Shown: positions 6,566 through 16,276, counted from the stretch's first letter. The stretch is DNA of 64,000 nt from Sphingobacterium sp. FBM7-1 (GCF_020687765.1 NZ_JAJEWJ010000004.1:1-64000), one strand, 5' to 3'. The notes: a model not told the origin generated them from the letters alone. A program made the numbers and translations.

Positions 6566-9157
6566 ATGAAAAATTATGGAGTATTACGGTACTCAGCCGT
6601 TTTATTGTTGGTTTTACTGTCTCAACAAACCCTATTCGCACAGGCTCAGTCACAGCCCATTATTAATGCTACGTTAGAAGGCGTTGTCGTTGATTCACTC
6701 ACCAAAGAACCTATCGAGGGGGCCACTATTCAACTTGAGGCTGTTACCCATAGCGTCCGTACAGATAGAAGCGGTAAATTTGTGTTTGTTACCGGTCAGA
6801 AATTGCCACTTACCTTGAACATCTCGGTTGTAGGTTACCAAACAAAAAAAATTGTTGCACTTACCTCACCCACTATCATCGAATTATCTGCTAAACAGGA
6901 AACCCTAGATCAAGTGGTCGTTACGTCGCGCAGGCGGAGAGAACAACTTCAGGATGTGCCTATTCCTGTCTCGATTGTACGCGCGAGTACTATAGAAGAT
7001 GCCGGCGCATTTAATGTATCTCGAATTAAGGAGATCGTTCCCACCGTGCAGTTATACTCGTCCAATCCTCGAAATACCACCTTAAATATAAGAGGATTAG
7101 GGTCTACATACGGCCTTACCAATGACGGTATAGATCCCGGTGTAGGTTTCTATTTAGATGGGGTCTATCTCGCTCGTCCCGCTGCCACAGCTTTGGATTT
7201 TATTGATATTGAGCAGATTGAGGTGTTACGAGGTCCTCAAGGAACGCTATTCGGTAAAAACACCACCTCGGGAGCATTTAACATTACCTCTCGTCAACCG
7301 GAGTTTAATCCAAGTGCTAATTTTGAGTTGAGTTATGGAAACTACGGTTATATACAAGGCAAAGCTTCTTTAACCGGTCCGCTGATCAATGATAAATTAG
7401 CGGCTCGTGTTTCTTTCTCCGGCACACAACGAGATGGCACATTATACAATGTTTATTCCGATCGACAGATTAACGATATCAATAACCTAGGCGTCAGAGG
7501 ACAATTATTGTTTACACCGAATTCCGATTTAAAGATATCCCTCGCAGGGGACATGACGGCCCAACGTCCGAATGGATACGGATGGGGTATTGCCGGTGTG
7601 GTTCAAAATCAGCGATCAGACTACAGACAGTTTAATAATATTATACAGGACCTAGGTTACGAAATTCCGTATAAGAGTGCTTTCGAACGAAACGTGGATT
7701 TGGATACTCGTTCCAAAGCAGACAACGAATTAGGCGGTGTTTCTTTAAATGTAGATTATAAAATTGGAAACGGGACGCTGACCTCTACCTCCGCATGGCG
7801 TTACTGGAATTGGGTGCCGCTTAATGATAGAGATTATTTAGGCGTTCCGGCCTATACCGTCTCAGCAGGAAACTCTGTACATGATCAATGGTCGCAAGAA
7901 TTTAGATATTCAGGCAATATCAGCGAAAAAGTGAGTGCGGTAATGGGTGTGTTTGGATTATGGCAGGATTTAAGAACCGATCCCGTGCATACGGAGGAGG
8001 CGGGCGATGCACTTTGGCGTTTCCAACAAAGCAATTCCACACAATCACAATGGGCACCGGGTCTGATAGATCGGGTAGGAATTCGTACAAAGTATGGAAT
8101 TAAAAGCACTAGCTTGGCTGTGTTCTCTCAATTCGATTGGGCCATTACGCCAGCATTACACCTGTTGCCTGGCCTGCGGTATAACTACGATAAAAAAGTA
8201 GCTCATTATGATCGTCAGAAGTACATAGAGAATGATATCACCTATACGCCAGAACAGTTTGCTGCTGTCAATAGTATTTATACAGACCAAACATTCGACG
8301 TCGATGCGGATGCCGGAAACCTATCTGGACAGTTATCTTTGCAATACAAGTTTAATCCACAGTACAACGTCTATGCAACCTATTCGAAGAGTTATAAACC
8401 TATTGGTATCAATGTAGGCGGATTACCTGTTATAGAAGGCAGGGTAGCGACCGAATTGGCCGAAGTAAAACCTGAATCCGTAAATCACGTAGAGTTTGGT
8501 GTAAAAACTAGCCCAAGCCGAACTTCTTTCCTCAATCTAACCTTATATCAAACGAATATTAAAGATTATCAGATACAGGTACAGACCCCGGACCCAGGCG
8601 TGAACAGAGGCTACCTGGCAAACGCAGAAAAAGTACGCGTACAGGGTGTCGAACTAGACGGAAGTGTACGCCCATGGGATTTCTTACGCTTAAATGGAGC
8701 GCTGGCCTATACCGACGGTAAATATATATCTTTCACTAACGCACCAGTCCCGTTGGAGGAAGTAGGCGGCGCTGAAGCTTTTAAAGATGTTTCGGGCGGT
8801 GAATTGCCAGGCATATCCAAATGGTCCTGGTCATTAGCAAGCGAATTAACAGCAAAAGGGCGTCTATTGGGGTTACCGGGTAATTACTTTTTAGGGGCAG
8901 ATCTATTCTATCGGTCAAAATTTTCGTCCAGCTCTTCTCCGTCGCAATACTTAAATATTGATGCTTATACCTTACTACATGCGCGCGTCGGATTCCGTGC
9001 AGCTACCGGCGTGACGGTGATCGTATGGGGTAGAAACCTCACAGATAAAGATTATTACGAACAATTACTCGCTGCACCCGGGAATTTTGGACAATACGCG
9101 GGAGTAGTCGGCGATCCACTAACTTATGGTGTCACCCTGCGGTACAATCTCCGGTAA
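6566..9157 (+). CDS. TonB-dependent outer-membrane receptor
   Basis: An 863-residue outer-membrane transporter. A signal peptide ends near FAQAQS. Residues ~35-115 form a carboxypeptidase-regulatory-like domain, typical of Bacteroidota receptors. A TonB-box-like LDQVVVTSRR follows near residue 115, then the plug (LNIRGLGS, YLDGVYLARP, IEVLRGPQGTLFGKNT) and a ~600-residue barrel. The plug and barrel resemble the iron-complex / sphingomonad-type receptors more than SusC, and no SusD gene follows. With a sulfatase stump and an FGE downstream, the cargo may be a sulfated or sulfonated organic compound. That is inferred from neighbours and from the sulfur-like promoter, not from the barrel. Confidence 0.93.
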   Translation: MKNYGVLRYSAVLLLVLLSQQTLFAQAQSQPIINATLEGVVVDSLTKEPIEGATIQLEAVTHSVRTDRSGKFVFVTGQKLPLTLNISVVGYQTKKIVALTSPTIIELSAKQETLDQVVVTSRRRREQLQDVPIPVSIVRASTIEDAGAFNVSRIKEIVPTVQLYSSNPRNTTLNIRGLGSTYGLTNDGIDPGVGFYLDGVYLARPAATALDFIDIEQIEVLRGPQGTLFGKNTTSGAFNITSRQPEFNPSANFELSYGNYGYIQGKASLTGPLINDKLAARVSFSGTQRDGTLYNVYSDRQINDINNLGVRGQLLFTPNSDLKISLAGDMTAQRPNGYGWGIAGVVQNQRSDYRQFNNIIQDLGYEIPYKSAFERNVDLDTRSKADNELGGVSLNVDYKIGNGTLTSTSAWRYWNWVPLNDRDYLGVPAYTVSAGNSVHDQWSQEFRYSGNISEKVSAVMGVFGLWQDLRTDPVHTEEAGDALWRFQQSNSTQSQWAPGLIDRVGIRTKYGIKSTSLAVFSQFDWAITPALHLLPGLRYNYDKKVAHYDRQKYIENDITYTPEQFAAVNSIYTDQTFDVDADAGNLSGQLSLQYKFNPQYNVYATYSKSYKPIGINVGGLPVIEGRVATELAEVKPESVNHVEFGVKTSPSRTSFLNLTLYQTNIKDYQIQVQTPDPGVNRGYLANAEKVRVQGVELDGSVRPWDFLRLNGALAYTDGKYISFTNAPVPLEEVGGAEAFKDVSGGELPGISKWSWSLASELTAKGRLLGLPGNYFLGADLFYRSKFSSSSSPSQYLNIDAYTLLHARVGFRAATGVTVIVWGRNLTDKDYYEQLLAAPGNFGQYAGVVGDPLTYGVTLRYNLR

Positions 9158-9189
9158 CAGCTCCCAGATAAACTATATCATTCAAATGA

Positions 9190-9624
9190 CAAGCACCGAC
9201 TTTGTATGAGTTGGCAAAAGCGCCCTATCCGAAAACTTATGAAGGGTTGACCGCTAATACCTTACCAGGGAAAAGCTTATTGCCCGTTTTGGCCGGAGAA
9301 CAAGAAGTCATTGACCGACCTGAAGGTTTGTTTTGGGAGCGGGCTGGTAATCGAGCGGCGCGTGTCGGAAAATGGAAACTGGTGTCGACTTGGCCATCTT
9401 ATGCCTGGGAATTGTACGATCTGGAAAAAGATCCGGCGGAAACCACAAATATTGCCAAAAATAATCACGAAATTGTGTCTCAGCTTTCGCAGGCTTATTT
9501 TAAATGGGCCGCAACAAACGGCGTCGTTGATTTCGCAGAACTGGAAGCGGTGGAGCCCGAGTCGATGAAAGCATTTCGGAAAAGCAAAGAGCAAGAAGTC
9601 CCAGCTCCTGCATTTGGATTGTAA
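9190..9624 (+). pseudogene. Sulfatase, C-terminal remnant
   Basis: The frame from 9190 reads QAPTLYELAKAPYPKT and continues through GKSLLPVL, RVGKWKLV, WELYDLEKDPAETTN to a stop at 9624. This is the characteristic C-terminal ~145 residues of type I (formylglycine) arylsulfatases. The catalytic two-thirds, including the CxPSR site, is missing. An in-frame TGA at 9187-9189 precedes it, and the receptor stop is only 30 bases upstream. The likely cause is a deletion that removed the N-terminal ~350-400 codons. A 140-residue ORF using TTG at 9202 exists, but it would have no active site. Confidence 0.85.
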
Positions 9625-9667
9625 GTAGCTAGTCCGATTGGTTCTTGACACCTTAAGTCGCAAAAAA

Positions 9668-10738
9668 ATGATGAAAATAATGAGCTTGTCGCTGTTTAAA
9701 ATTGTCCTACTGTCTGTGCCGTTGCTCGGCACAGGCCTAGGTGTATTTTCACAACAATTACCGGTTTGCTGTTCGGAAGGCGTGACGTCACGCGCTATGC
9801 TGTTTGCGCCGAAGCAGGGGGAACAGACGGGTAGCGATACATCAAAGATGGTGTTTGTCAAAGGCGGTACTTTTGTTTTGGGCTCTTCCCGTTTAGCGGA
9901 TGCACAACCTGTACACGAAGTATCTATAAGTGACTTCTGGATAGACGAGCACGAGGTAACCAATGCCCAGTTTGCTGCCTTTGTGAAGGCGACAGGCTAT
10001 CTGACCGTAGCCGAACGCGAACTAAATCCGGCAGATTATCCGGGCGTTGATCCGGATTTATTGGTGCCGGGCTCCGCCGTGTTCTCTCCGCCGCACCACG
10101 TACAGGGTTTACATAATTATATACAATGGTGGCAATACGTTGCAGGCGCATCGTGGAAGCATCCGGAAGGGCCGGGCAGTACGCTTGCCGGACGTGAAAA
10201 CCATCCCGTGGTCCATGTGGCCTATGAAGATGCAGCAGCGTATGCAAAATGGGCGGGTAAGCGGCTGCCTACGGAAGCCGAGTGGGAGTATGCCGCGAAA
10301 GGAGGAACGCATATCTATGCGGTATATTATTGGGGAGACACCTTAAAAAAAGATGGGGCATGGCAAGCTAATATTTTTCAAGGAACATTTCCAACAACCA
10401 ACAGCAAGGAAGATGGTTTCGAAGGTACGGCTCCGGTTAAAACCTTTCCCCCAAACGGCTACGATCTTTATGATATGGCAGGAAATGTCTGGGAATGGTG
10501 TTCGGATTACTATCAGCCCAGCTATAATACACAAGATCGCTCGAATCCAAAAGGACCTTCTTCGGCTTACGATCCCCAAGAACCCGGGCAAGTTAAACGC
10601 GTGCAACGAGGGGGATCATTTCTGTGCAATGATCAATACTGTGAGCGATACAAAGCGGGGGCTCGTGGCAAAGGTGAAGTGAATAGTCCGACAAACAACG
10701 TAGGATTTCGTTGCGTTAAAGATGTACATTTAGAATGA
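9668..10738 (+). CDS. Formylglycine-generating enzyme (sulfatase-activating)
   Basis: A 356-residue secreted protein of the SUMF1/FGE-sulfatase fold, which converts the active-site Cys of sulfatases to formylglycine. A signal peptide (ending near GVFSQQ) is followed by MVFVKGGTFVLG, the start of the FGE domain. The domain carries the expected RLPTEAEWEYAA, YDMAGNVWEWCSD and RVQRGGSFLCNDQYC. The last motif holds the two catalytic Cys residues that distinguish true FGE from inactive relatives, and GFRC closes the domain. The ATG at 9668 is preferred over a TTG at 9638. The adjacent sulfatase is destroyed, so its client must be encoded elsewhere, or the gene is a leftover. Confidence 0.9.
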   Translation: MMKIMSLSLFKIVLLSVPLLGTGLGVFSQQLPVCCSEGVTSRAMLFAPKQGEQTGSDTSKMVFVKGGTFVLGSSRLADAQPVHEVSISDFWIDEHEVTNAQFAAFVKATGYLTVAERELNPADYPGVDPDLLVPGSAVFSPPHHVQGLHNYIQWWQYVAGASWKHPEGPGSTLAGRENHPVVHVAYEDAAAYAKWAGKRLPTEAEWEYAAKGGTHIYAVYYWGDTLKKDGAWQANIFQGTFPTTNSKEDGFEGTAPVKTFPPNGYDLYDMAGNVWEWCSDYYQPSYNTQDRSNPKGPSSAYDPQEPGQVKRVQRGGSFLCNDQYCERYKAGARGKGEVNSPTNNVGFRCVKDVHLE

Positions 10739-10747
10739 TTTCTAGCT

Positions 10748-12181
10748 ATGAAAAGATACGACGCCATTATAGTCGGCTCCGGTCCGAACGGATTTGCGGC
10801 AGCGATTACGCTACAGCAACAAGGGCTTTCCACCTTAATTGTCGAAGGCGCAGATACGATCGGCGGAGGGACGCGTACCAAAGCGTTGACCCTGCCGGGC
10901 TTTAAACACGATGTTTGTTCGGCCATCCACCCAATGGCTATGGCTTCGCCTTTTATGCGGACGCTGCCCTTACAAGAATACGGTTTGGAATTCATGCATG
11001 CATCTTATCCGGTAGCCCATCCTTTAGATAATGGCGAGGCAGCGGTCTTGCATACCAGTATGGACGAAACTGCAGCAGCATTAGGGGTGGATGCACGGTT
11101 TTATAAGAAATTGATCCAGCCTATTGTTGAGCGATGGGAAAGTTTGGCACTAGACACCATGGGCCCCTTGCGTTTTCCCGATCATCCCTTGGATTTGGCT
11201 AGCTTTGGATTAAAAGCATTGAAGCCGGCTAGCTGGACAGCTGCGCAGTTTAAGACCGAAAAGGCAAAAGCCCTATGGGCGGGGATGGCGGCCCATGGTA
11301 TACAACCCTTGTCTAACTGGGCCACTTCCGCCATCGGATTGGTCTTGATGGCTGTGGGGCACCGGTATGGCTGGCCAATTCCCAAAGGAGGATCCCAATC
11401 CATTGCCGATGCGCTGGCAGCTTATTACGTTTCCCTAGGTGGAGAAATAAGAACGAGCATGTGGGTAGCGGATGTAGCGCAGTTGCCCGAGCACCAAATC
11501 TTGGTGCTTAATATGGGGCCACGCCAGATCCGGCAATTACGAGGTACGGGGCTTTCCGAAGCGTATAAAAAAGCCTTGGGACGATACAAACACGGTATGG
11601 GAGTTTTTAAAATTGACTGGGCATTGTCCGATCCGACCCCCTTTCAAGATATCCGCTGCCAGCAAGCAGCTACCGTGCATCTCGGTAATACATTTGCCGA
11701 AATTGCGCGTTACGAACAGCAGACCCATCACCGCGGTGGTGTACACGCACCCTTTGTATTGTTTTCCCAACCAAGTCTATTTGACAAAAGCAGAGCGCCG
11801 GAAAATAAACACACCGGATGGGCTTATTGCCATGTTCCGAATGGAACGACTGAAGATTTTACGAGTCTTATAGAGAATCAGGTCGAGCGTTTTGCGCCAG
11901 GTTTTAAAGATACCATTATAGAACGGCATACCTTTAGCCCGAAAGGGATGGAAGCTTATAATCCAAATTACGTAGGTGGCGATATTAACGGGGGCCTGAT
12001 GGATATCTACCAACTGTATACCCGACCTACGCGCTCGCTTACCCCTTACCGGACATCGAATAAACAGGTGTACATCGCTTCCTCTTCTACACCGCCAGGT
12101 GGTGGGGTACATGGGATGGCTGGCTTTCATGCCGCCCGTTTAATTTTAAAGGATCATTTCAATATAGCCATAGCATTATGA
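10748..12181 (+). CDS. Phytoene-desaturase-like FAD oxidoreductase
   Basis: A 477-residue flavoprotein of the COG1233 (phytoene dehydrogenase-related) group. The dinucleotide-binding motif GSGPNGFAAA is at residues 10-19, preceded by YDAIIV, with the ribose-binding Glu at VEGA. GGSQSIADALAAY and the C-terminal ASSSTPPGGGVHGMAG are the other family blocks. The substrate is unknown; carotenoid precursors are unlikely because no crt genes are nearby. It starts 9 bases after the FGE gene and overlaps the next gene by 4 bases, so the three are probably translated from one message. Confidence 0.85.
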   Translation: MKRYDAIIVGSGPNGFAAAITLQQQGLSTLIVEGADTIGGGTRTKALTLPGFKHDVCSAIHPMAMASPFMRTLPLQEYGLEFMHASYPVAHPLDNGEAAVLHTSMDETAAALGVDARFYKKLIQPIVERWESLALDTMGPLRFPDHPLDLASFGLKALKPASWTAAQFKTEKAKALWAGMAAHGIQPLSNWATSAIGLVLMAVGHRYGWPIPKGGSQSIADALAAYYVSLGGEIRTSMWVADVAQLPEHQILVLNMGPRQIRQLRGTGLSEAYKKALGRYKHGMGVFKIDWALSDPTPFQDIRCQQAATVHLGNTFAEIARYEQQTHHRGGVHAPFVLFSQPSLFDKSRAPENKHTGWAYCHVPNGTTEDFTSLIENQVERFAPGFKDTIIERHTFSPKGMEAYNPNYVGGDINGGLMDIYQLYTRPTRSLTPYRTSNKQVYIASSSTPPGGGVHGMAGFHAARLILKDHFNIAIAL

Positions 12182-13092
12182 AAAAGATTGTGCTGGCCGG
12201 GGGATCCGGTCATTTAGGGACACTGTTGAAGCATGCATATGTGAAGGCGGGATGGGAAGTGGTGATCTTATCCAGGCAACGCGAAAAGAAAGAGGTCCAA
12301 GTAAGCTATGTGGTTTGGGATGGCGAACATCTCGGAACGTGGGTCCATGCGCTAGAAGATGCCGATGCGGTTATTAATTTAAGCGGAAAAAGCATACAAT
12401 GTCGCTTTACATCAAAAAATAGAGCTTTGCTCGAAGACTCTCGGATTTTGCCAACCCGCGCCCTTGCCAACGCCATATCCGCCTGTAATAAGCCGCCAAG
12501 GTTGTGGATCAATTTCTCGGGTATATCGATATTTTCTGGATTAGACGGATGTCAGGACGAAGCCAGTACAACCGTCGGAACAGGCTATCTGGCCCAATTA
12601 ACGCAACGCTGGGAAAGTGCTTTTACGGCAGTTGATCTCCCCGATACCCAGCAAGTTGTACTTCGTGTTAGCCCGGTATTATCACCACAATGGGGAATGT
12701 TGTCGGAGCTATTGCCCTTGACTAAACGCGGGCTCGGTGGCCAAGTGGCGGATGGTGGCCAATACGTCAGCTGGATCCATCAAGAGGATTTCGTACGGAT
12801 GGTGCAATGGATAGTCGAACGAGCTCATCCCAGTCAGATTTATCATGCGTGCAGCCCCTATCCGGTTACGAATGCTGCCTTTATGAAGGCGCTCCGCAAA
12901 ACGGTGGGTGTTTCTTTTGGCCTGCCGCTTCCCCGCTTACTCGCGCACGTAGGTGCGTTTGTCAAAGGCGTCGACCCCGGTATGTTGCTCGATAGTGTAC
13001 CCGCTACTACAATATTTACACGCAATGAGCGATTTAATTTTGGCTTTTCGCATATAGAAGAAGCCTTGGCTGACCTCTTGAAAAAAAGATAA
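12178..13092 (+). CDS. TIGR01777-type NAD(P)-dependent epimerase/dehydratase
   Basis: A 304-residue extended-SDR protein. The N-terminal GGSGHLG at residues 8-14 binds the cofactor. VINLSGKSI near residue 65, WINFSGISIF, and the C-terminal DUF1731-like tail starting near LPLPRLL match the YfcH/TIGR01777 family. Its reaction is unknown in all bacteria I know of. ATGA overlap with the upstream FAD oxidoreductase indicates translational coupling. The two families occur side by side in other genomes, as far as I recall, which hints at a shared pathway. Confidence 0.85.
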   Translation: MKKIVLAGGSGHLGTLLKHAYVKAGWEVVILSRQREKKEVQVSYVVWDGEHLGTWVHALEDADAVINLSGKSIQCRFTSKNRALLEDSRILPTRALANAISACNKPPRLWINFSGISIFSGLDGCQDEASTTVGTGYLAQLTQRWESAFTAVDLPDTQQVVLRVSPVLSPQWGMLSELLPLTKRGLGGQVADGGQYVSWIHQEDFVRMVQWIVERAHPSQIYHACSPYPVTNAAFMKALRKTVGVSFGLPLPRLLAHVGAFVKGVDPGMLLDSVPATTIFTRNERFNFGFSHIEEALADLLKKR

Positions 13093-13137
13093 TGCTTATA
13101 TTGGCTATCATTAGCAAACAACCTTAACTATATTAAT

Positions 13138-14394
13138 ATGTCATCTTCTAAATCACGTGTGATGATTAGCGAAGACTGGGTGGTCGTGATCTTAGGGCTA
13201 GCCATTATTTTCTTAGCGCTTTTTGGGGTTATTATACCTAAACCAAGTTTTTCTTGGGACAGTACGGACGTCCTTTTTTCGCAGGTATTAGCTGTCGAAA
13301 ACCTCCAGATCATCGGTGGACAATTTGTGCTGGTATTCGCTGCTGCGCTCCTAGGTGCCCTATTATTGGGAAAGCCCCTGAAGCCTTTACTATTTGTTTT
13401 TCCTTTCATTTTTGTATGGACGATCTTCGCGCTGATTTTAGCCGGCAACAGCAGTATACGAGATTACAACCTGGAAGCGGTTATATTCAGCTTAGGTATC
13501 GGGTTGCTGATTAGTAACTGTTTTAAGCTGGCCACTTGGTTTAAAGAAGCCTTATCAACGGAATTGTATGTCAAGATAGGCCTGGTGCTATTGGGCACAA
13601 CGGTTATTTTCGGCAACATCATCACGGCTGGTGCGTTGGGTCTAATCCAGGCGACGGTGGTGGTCTTCGCTGTCTGGTACTTTGCATTTTGGCTCTGCAA
13701 AAAGCTTAAAATTGATCAGGAAATGGCGTTGATGCTTTCCTCGGCGGTTTCGATTTGTGGCGTTTCGGCCGCGATTGCCACCTCAGGAGCTATAAAAGGA
13801 GACGCAAAGAAACTTTCTTATGTCGTTTCTCTTGTTTTGATTACCGCCATACCGATGATGATTTTTATGCCCTATCTCGCGGAATGGATGGGCTTATCGC
13901 AGGAGGTTACCGGAGCTTGGCTAGGCGGGAGTATTGACACCACCGGAGCCGTGGTGGCTTCTGGATCCTTGGTGGGGGATAAGGCTTTAGAGATCAGTAC
14001 AATTGTTAAGTTTTCTCAAAACGTATTGCTCGGTATTGCGGCTTTTGCGATCAGTATTTACTGGACGTATTCGCATTCCAAAAGCGCTGCGCATGCGGAA
14101 AAACCAACCGTAAAAGTTATTTGGGAACGGTTTCCGAAATTTGTCATCGGGTTTGTGTTTGCCTCGCTCTTATTCTCTTTTCTTATTAGCCCAGCGCAGG
14201 TCGATAGTGTAAAGGCAGAATTGAAAAGTATACAGGGCTTGTGGTTTGCTTTAGCATTTACGTCCATCGGTCTGGAAACGAATTTCAAAGAGTTATTTGT
14301 ACATAATAACAAAAAGCCGCTCTATGCTTTTTTAATCGCACAGGGATTTAATATTATCGTGACCTTGATTATTGCTTTAATTTTGTTCGGGTAG
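13138..14394 (+). CDS. YeiH/UPF0324 family putative sulfate exporter
   Basis: A 418-residue membrane protein with roughly ten hydrophobic segments. The family blocks ISVCGVSAAIATSGAIK (here SICGVSAAIATSGAIKGD, from residue ~202), LGGSIDTTGAVVASG near residue 263 and the C-terminal SIGLETNF are clear. Members are annotated as putative sulfate exporters. It lies 45 bases after the SDR gene and closes the sulfur-themed block. A terminator-like hairpin follows. Confidence 0.87.
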   Translation: MSSSKSRVMISEDWVVVILGLAIIFLALFGVIIPKPSFSWDSTDVLFSQVLAVENLQIIGGQFVLVFAAALLGALLLGKPLKPLLFVFPFIFVWTIFALILAGNSSIRDYNLEAVIFSLGIGLLISNCFKLATWFKEALSTELYVKIGLVLLGTTVIFGNIITAGALGLIQATVVVFAVWYFAFWLCKKLKIDQEMALMLSSAVSICGVSAAIATSGAIKGDAKKLSYVVSLVLITAIPMMIFMPYLAEWMGLSQEVTGAWLGGSIDTTGAVVASGSLVGDKALEISTIVKFSQNVLLGIAAFAISIYWTYSHSKSAAHAEKPTVKVIWERFPKFVIGFVFASLLFSFLISPAQVDSVKAELKSIQGLWFALAFTSIGLETNFKELFVHNNKKPLYAFLIAQGFNIIVTLIIALILFG

Positions 14395-14407
14395 GTTAGC
14401 ATGCTCC

Positions 14408-14430
14408 ACGGTTAATCGGCAACCGTTTTT
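14408..14430 (+). terminator. Terminator after the YeiH gene
   Basis: ACGGTT and AACCGT pair around a 7-base loop and are followed by a short T-run, 14 bases after the stop codon. Confidence 0.6.
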
Positions 14431-14556
14431 CTGTGCATATTTTTTTGGCGAAAATATACCCCATTGAGAAAAGCCATTTTAACCGAGAAAACACCCTTTA
14501 AAGTTGTTTTAGCATTGTTTTTACGCTCGTTTTTTCGAAATAAGAAAAGTCTTTTT

Positions 14557-14900
14557 CACCAACAAATGATCTTTATTCCCCAACAAATCGTTCTTAATCC
14601 GGAAATAAAGTTCGTAAGCACCAACAAATGATCTTTATTCCCCAACAAATCGTTCTTAATCCGGAAATAAAGTTCGTAAGTACCAATAAATGATCTTTAT
14701 TCCCCAACAAATCGTTCTTAATCCGGAAATAAAGTTCGTAAGCACCAACAAATGATCTTTATTCCCCAACAAATCATTCTTAATCTGGAAATAAGGTTCG
14801 TAAGCACTAACAAATGACTTTGATTCCCCAACAGATCGTTCTTAATCTGGTAATAGGGTTCTTAAGTGCTAACGGATGAACTTTATTCCCTAACCCTTTA
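14557..14900. repeat. 62-bp tandem repeat, five full units plus a partial sixth
   Basis: Units start at 14557, 14619, 14681, 14743, 14805 and 14867 (the last is truncated). Units 1-3 are nearly identical; units 4, 5 and 6 diverge step by step. Each unit is itself built of three ~21-base pieces: two begin CCAACAAAT and the third begins CCGGAAATAAAG. Within a unit CTTTATTCC and GGAAATAAAG form an imperfect palindrome. The unit length is not a multiple of three and no frame stays open. It lies between the converging 3' ends of the YeiH gene and the gene at 14916-15653. The stretch 14431-14556 holds nothing I recognise. Confidence 0.95.
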
Positions 14901-14915
14901 ATCATATGAAATCAC

Positions 14916-15653
14916 TTATGCAATGTTACATGCGCCTACAAGACTTGCTGGATGAAGGGCTTTAGAATTAATTAATATATCCCTGCCTCGGTCATTATTA
15001 AAATACAAGACCGATAATCCAACAAAAATTACGCATCCCCTGAACGGAGTGCAATCCACTGCTATACGCTCAGCTTCATGCCAACCTTCCCACTGCTTGC
15101 AATTAATTTCTATTTCTGAATACGAGACTATATGAGTTGCTGCTTTGACGAAATCGATACCCATTGCATTTATGACAACAATCATCTTGCCGGCAGTGTC
15201 AAGAAATTTGATATCACGATCTTTTTTAAACCTCGGAATTTCTATAGCGAGTAAGTTGTTCTCGTTCAGGAATAATTCGATGTCAAAATTGAGGTAATCT
15301 TGCGTATTACTTTTTTCATTGAATTGGAAGTTGGCCAAACGATGCAGTTTACCGTGTTGAAGAGACATTTTACCCGGTACTTGGTCGGGGTTTGCCCTCA
15401 TCGCGCGCAATATTTGTCCATTAAGTCGACTCACCATGTTGCTATCGTATAAGTCTAGGTGGGTGTCCGATAAGCCCGCGCGTACAAGGCCTCCAGCATT
15501 GCTGGCCCGTCCAAAGTCGGTCGAGGCCTTTTTAGTTGCAACCGTCTGTTTAAATTTACGGGGTCTCGACTGTAGAATTTGTTGATTTCCAATTTTTCGT
15601 GCGACGACGTTTCCAACTAAACCTCGAAGGGCACCATTTGCTGCTATTTTCAT
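14916..15653 (-). CDS. Hypothetical protein
   Basis: A 245-residue protein I cannot assign to a family with confidence. There is no signal peptide or membrane segment. The basic N-terminus (GLVGNVVARKIGN, then QSRPRKFKQT) recalls a group of uncharacterised Bacteroidota proteins that begin with a short glycine/valine and Arg/Lys-rich block. The middle (residues ~115-190) has alternating hydrophobic residues, as in a beta-rich fold. The last 20 residues are not obviously conserved and may be read-through into degenerate sequence. It stands alone between the 62-bp repeat and a decayed region. The upstream stretch 15654-16045 is AT-rich, and I see nothing else in it. Confidence 0.6.
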   Translation of the reverse strand: MKIAANGALRGLVGNVVARKIGNQQILQSRPRKFKQTVATKKASTDFGRASNAGGLVRAGLSDTHLDLYDSNMVSRLNGQILRAMRANPDQVPGKMSLQHGKLHRLANFQFNEKSNTQDYLNFDIELFLNENNLLAIEIPRFKKDRDIKFLDTAGKMIVVINAMGIDFVKAATHIVSYSEIEINCKQWEGWHEAERIAVDCTPFRGCVIFVGLSVLYFNNDRGRDILINSKALHPASLVGACNIA

Positions 15654-16045
15654 AATCGTGAAATTAATAAATCAAGTTATTGAAAATCAAATAAATATGA
15701 ATTTTTTCGAAATTTGAAAATCGTGTTCGAGTGCTTTTGTCATTTTCGTAATGTCTTTTCGAGAAGGCATTACCATTTTTGCAACGGTTTGTAACAAGGC
15801 TACGTTGATGTAGAGGGAGATCATCCAAGGACAAATAACTTTCTCACCAAACTAGGAGCAACTTGCCACTGAAAAAGTTGTATATAGCATGGTAGCACGG
15901 TGCATGCAGATGTCAAGCGGAAATAGGTGGAATTATGACGTAGTTAACGTGGACTCAACATGGACTCATGGGGAATTTGGGGATAAGTTGGTGGCTTGTT
16001 ATACACCGTCTAAAGCAAACCCTCTTCGATACATTTTTTTAGTAA

Positions 16046-16276
16046 GGCTTTGATATATTTGTTGCTCCGTCACTTAAATTCATCGGTGCAGATGAAATAT
16101 TGAATATACGTTCCGGAGTAAATGTCGCTATTACCAAAGAGGATAAATCTAAAGTAAATATCGGGTTGATAGTTAATTTTAAGAATGTTACTGAACCCTT
16201 CAAGGATGCTGTGGACAGACAAAATAGAATAGTTCCAGGATTATTAATAGGTATCCCTATTCCTAACATAAAGTAA
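16046..16276 (+). pseudogene. C-terminal gene remnant, family unknown
   Basis: A 76-codon open frame starts right after an in-frame TAA, has no start codon near its beginning and ends at a TAA. Its translation (APSLKFIGADEILNIRSG, VNVAITKEDKSKVNIG, PGLLIGIPIPNIK in order) has the composition of a real protein with alternating beta-strand-like segments. It could be the end of an outer-membrane or beta-structured protein. The opposite-strand frame of similar length is judged to be its shadow. The stretches on either side (15654-16045 and 16277-16611) hold no other gene that I can see. Confidence 0.5.

Noticed and set aside
14557..14900. CRISPR array
   Set aside because: The units are contiguous 62-bp repeats with no unique spacers, and no cas genes are nearby.
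16039..16269. 76-residue minus-strand ORF
   Set aside because: The plus strand in the same place has better protein composition; the minus frame is its shadow.
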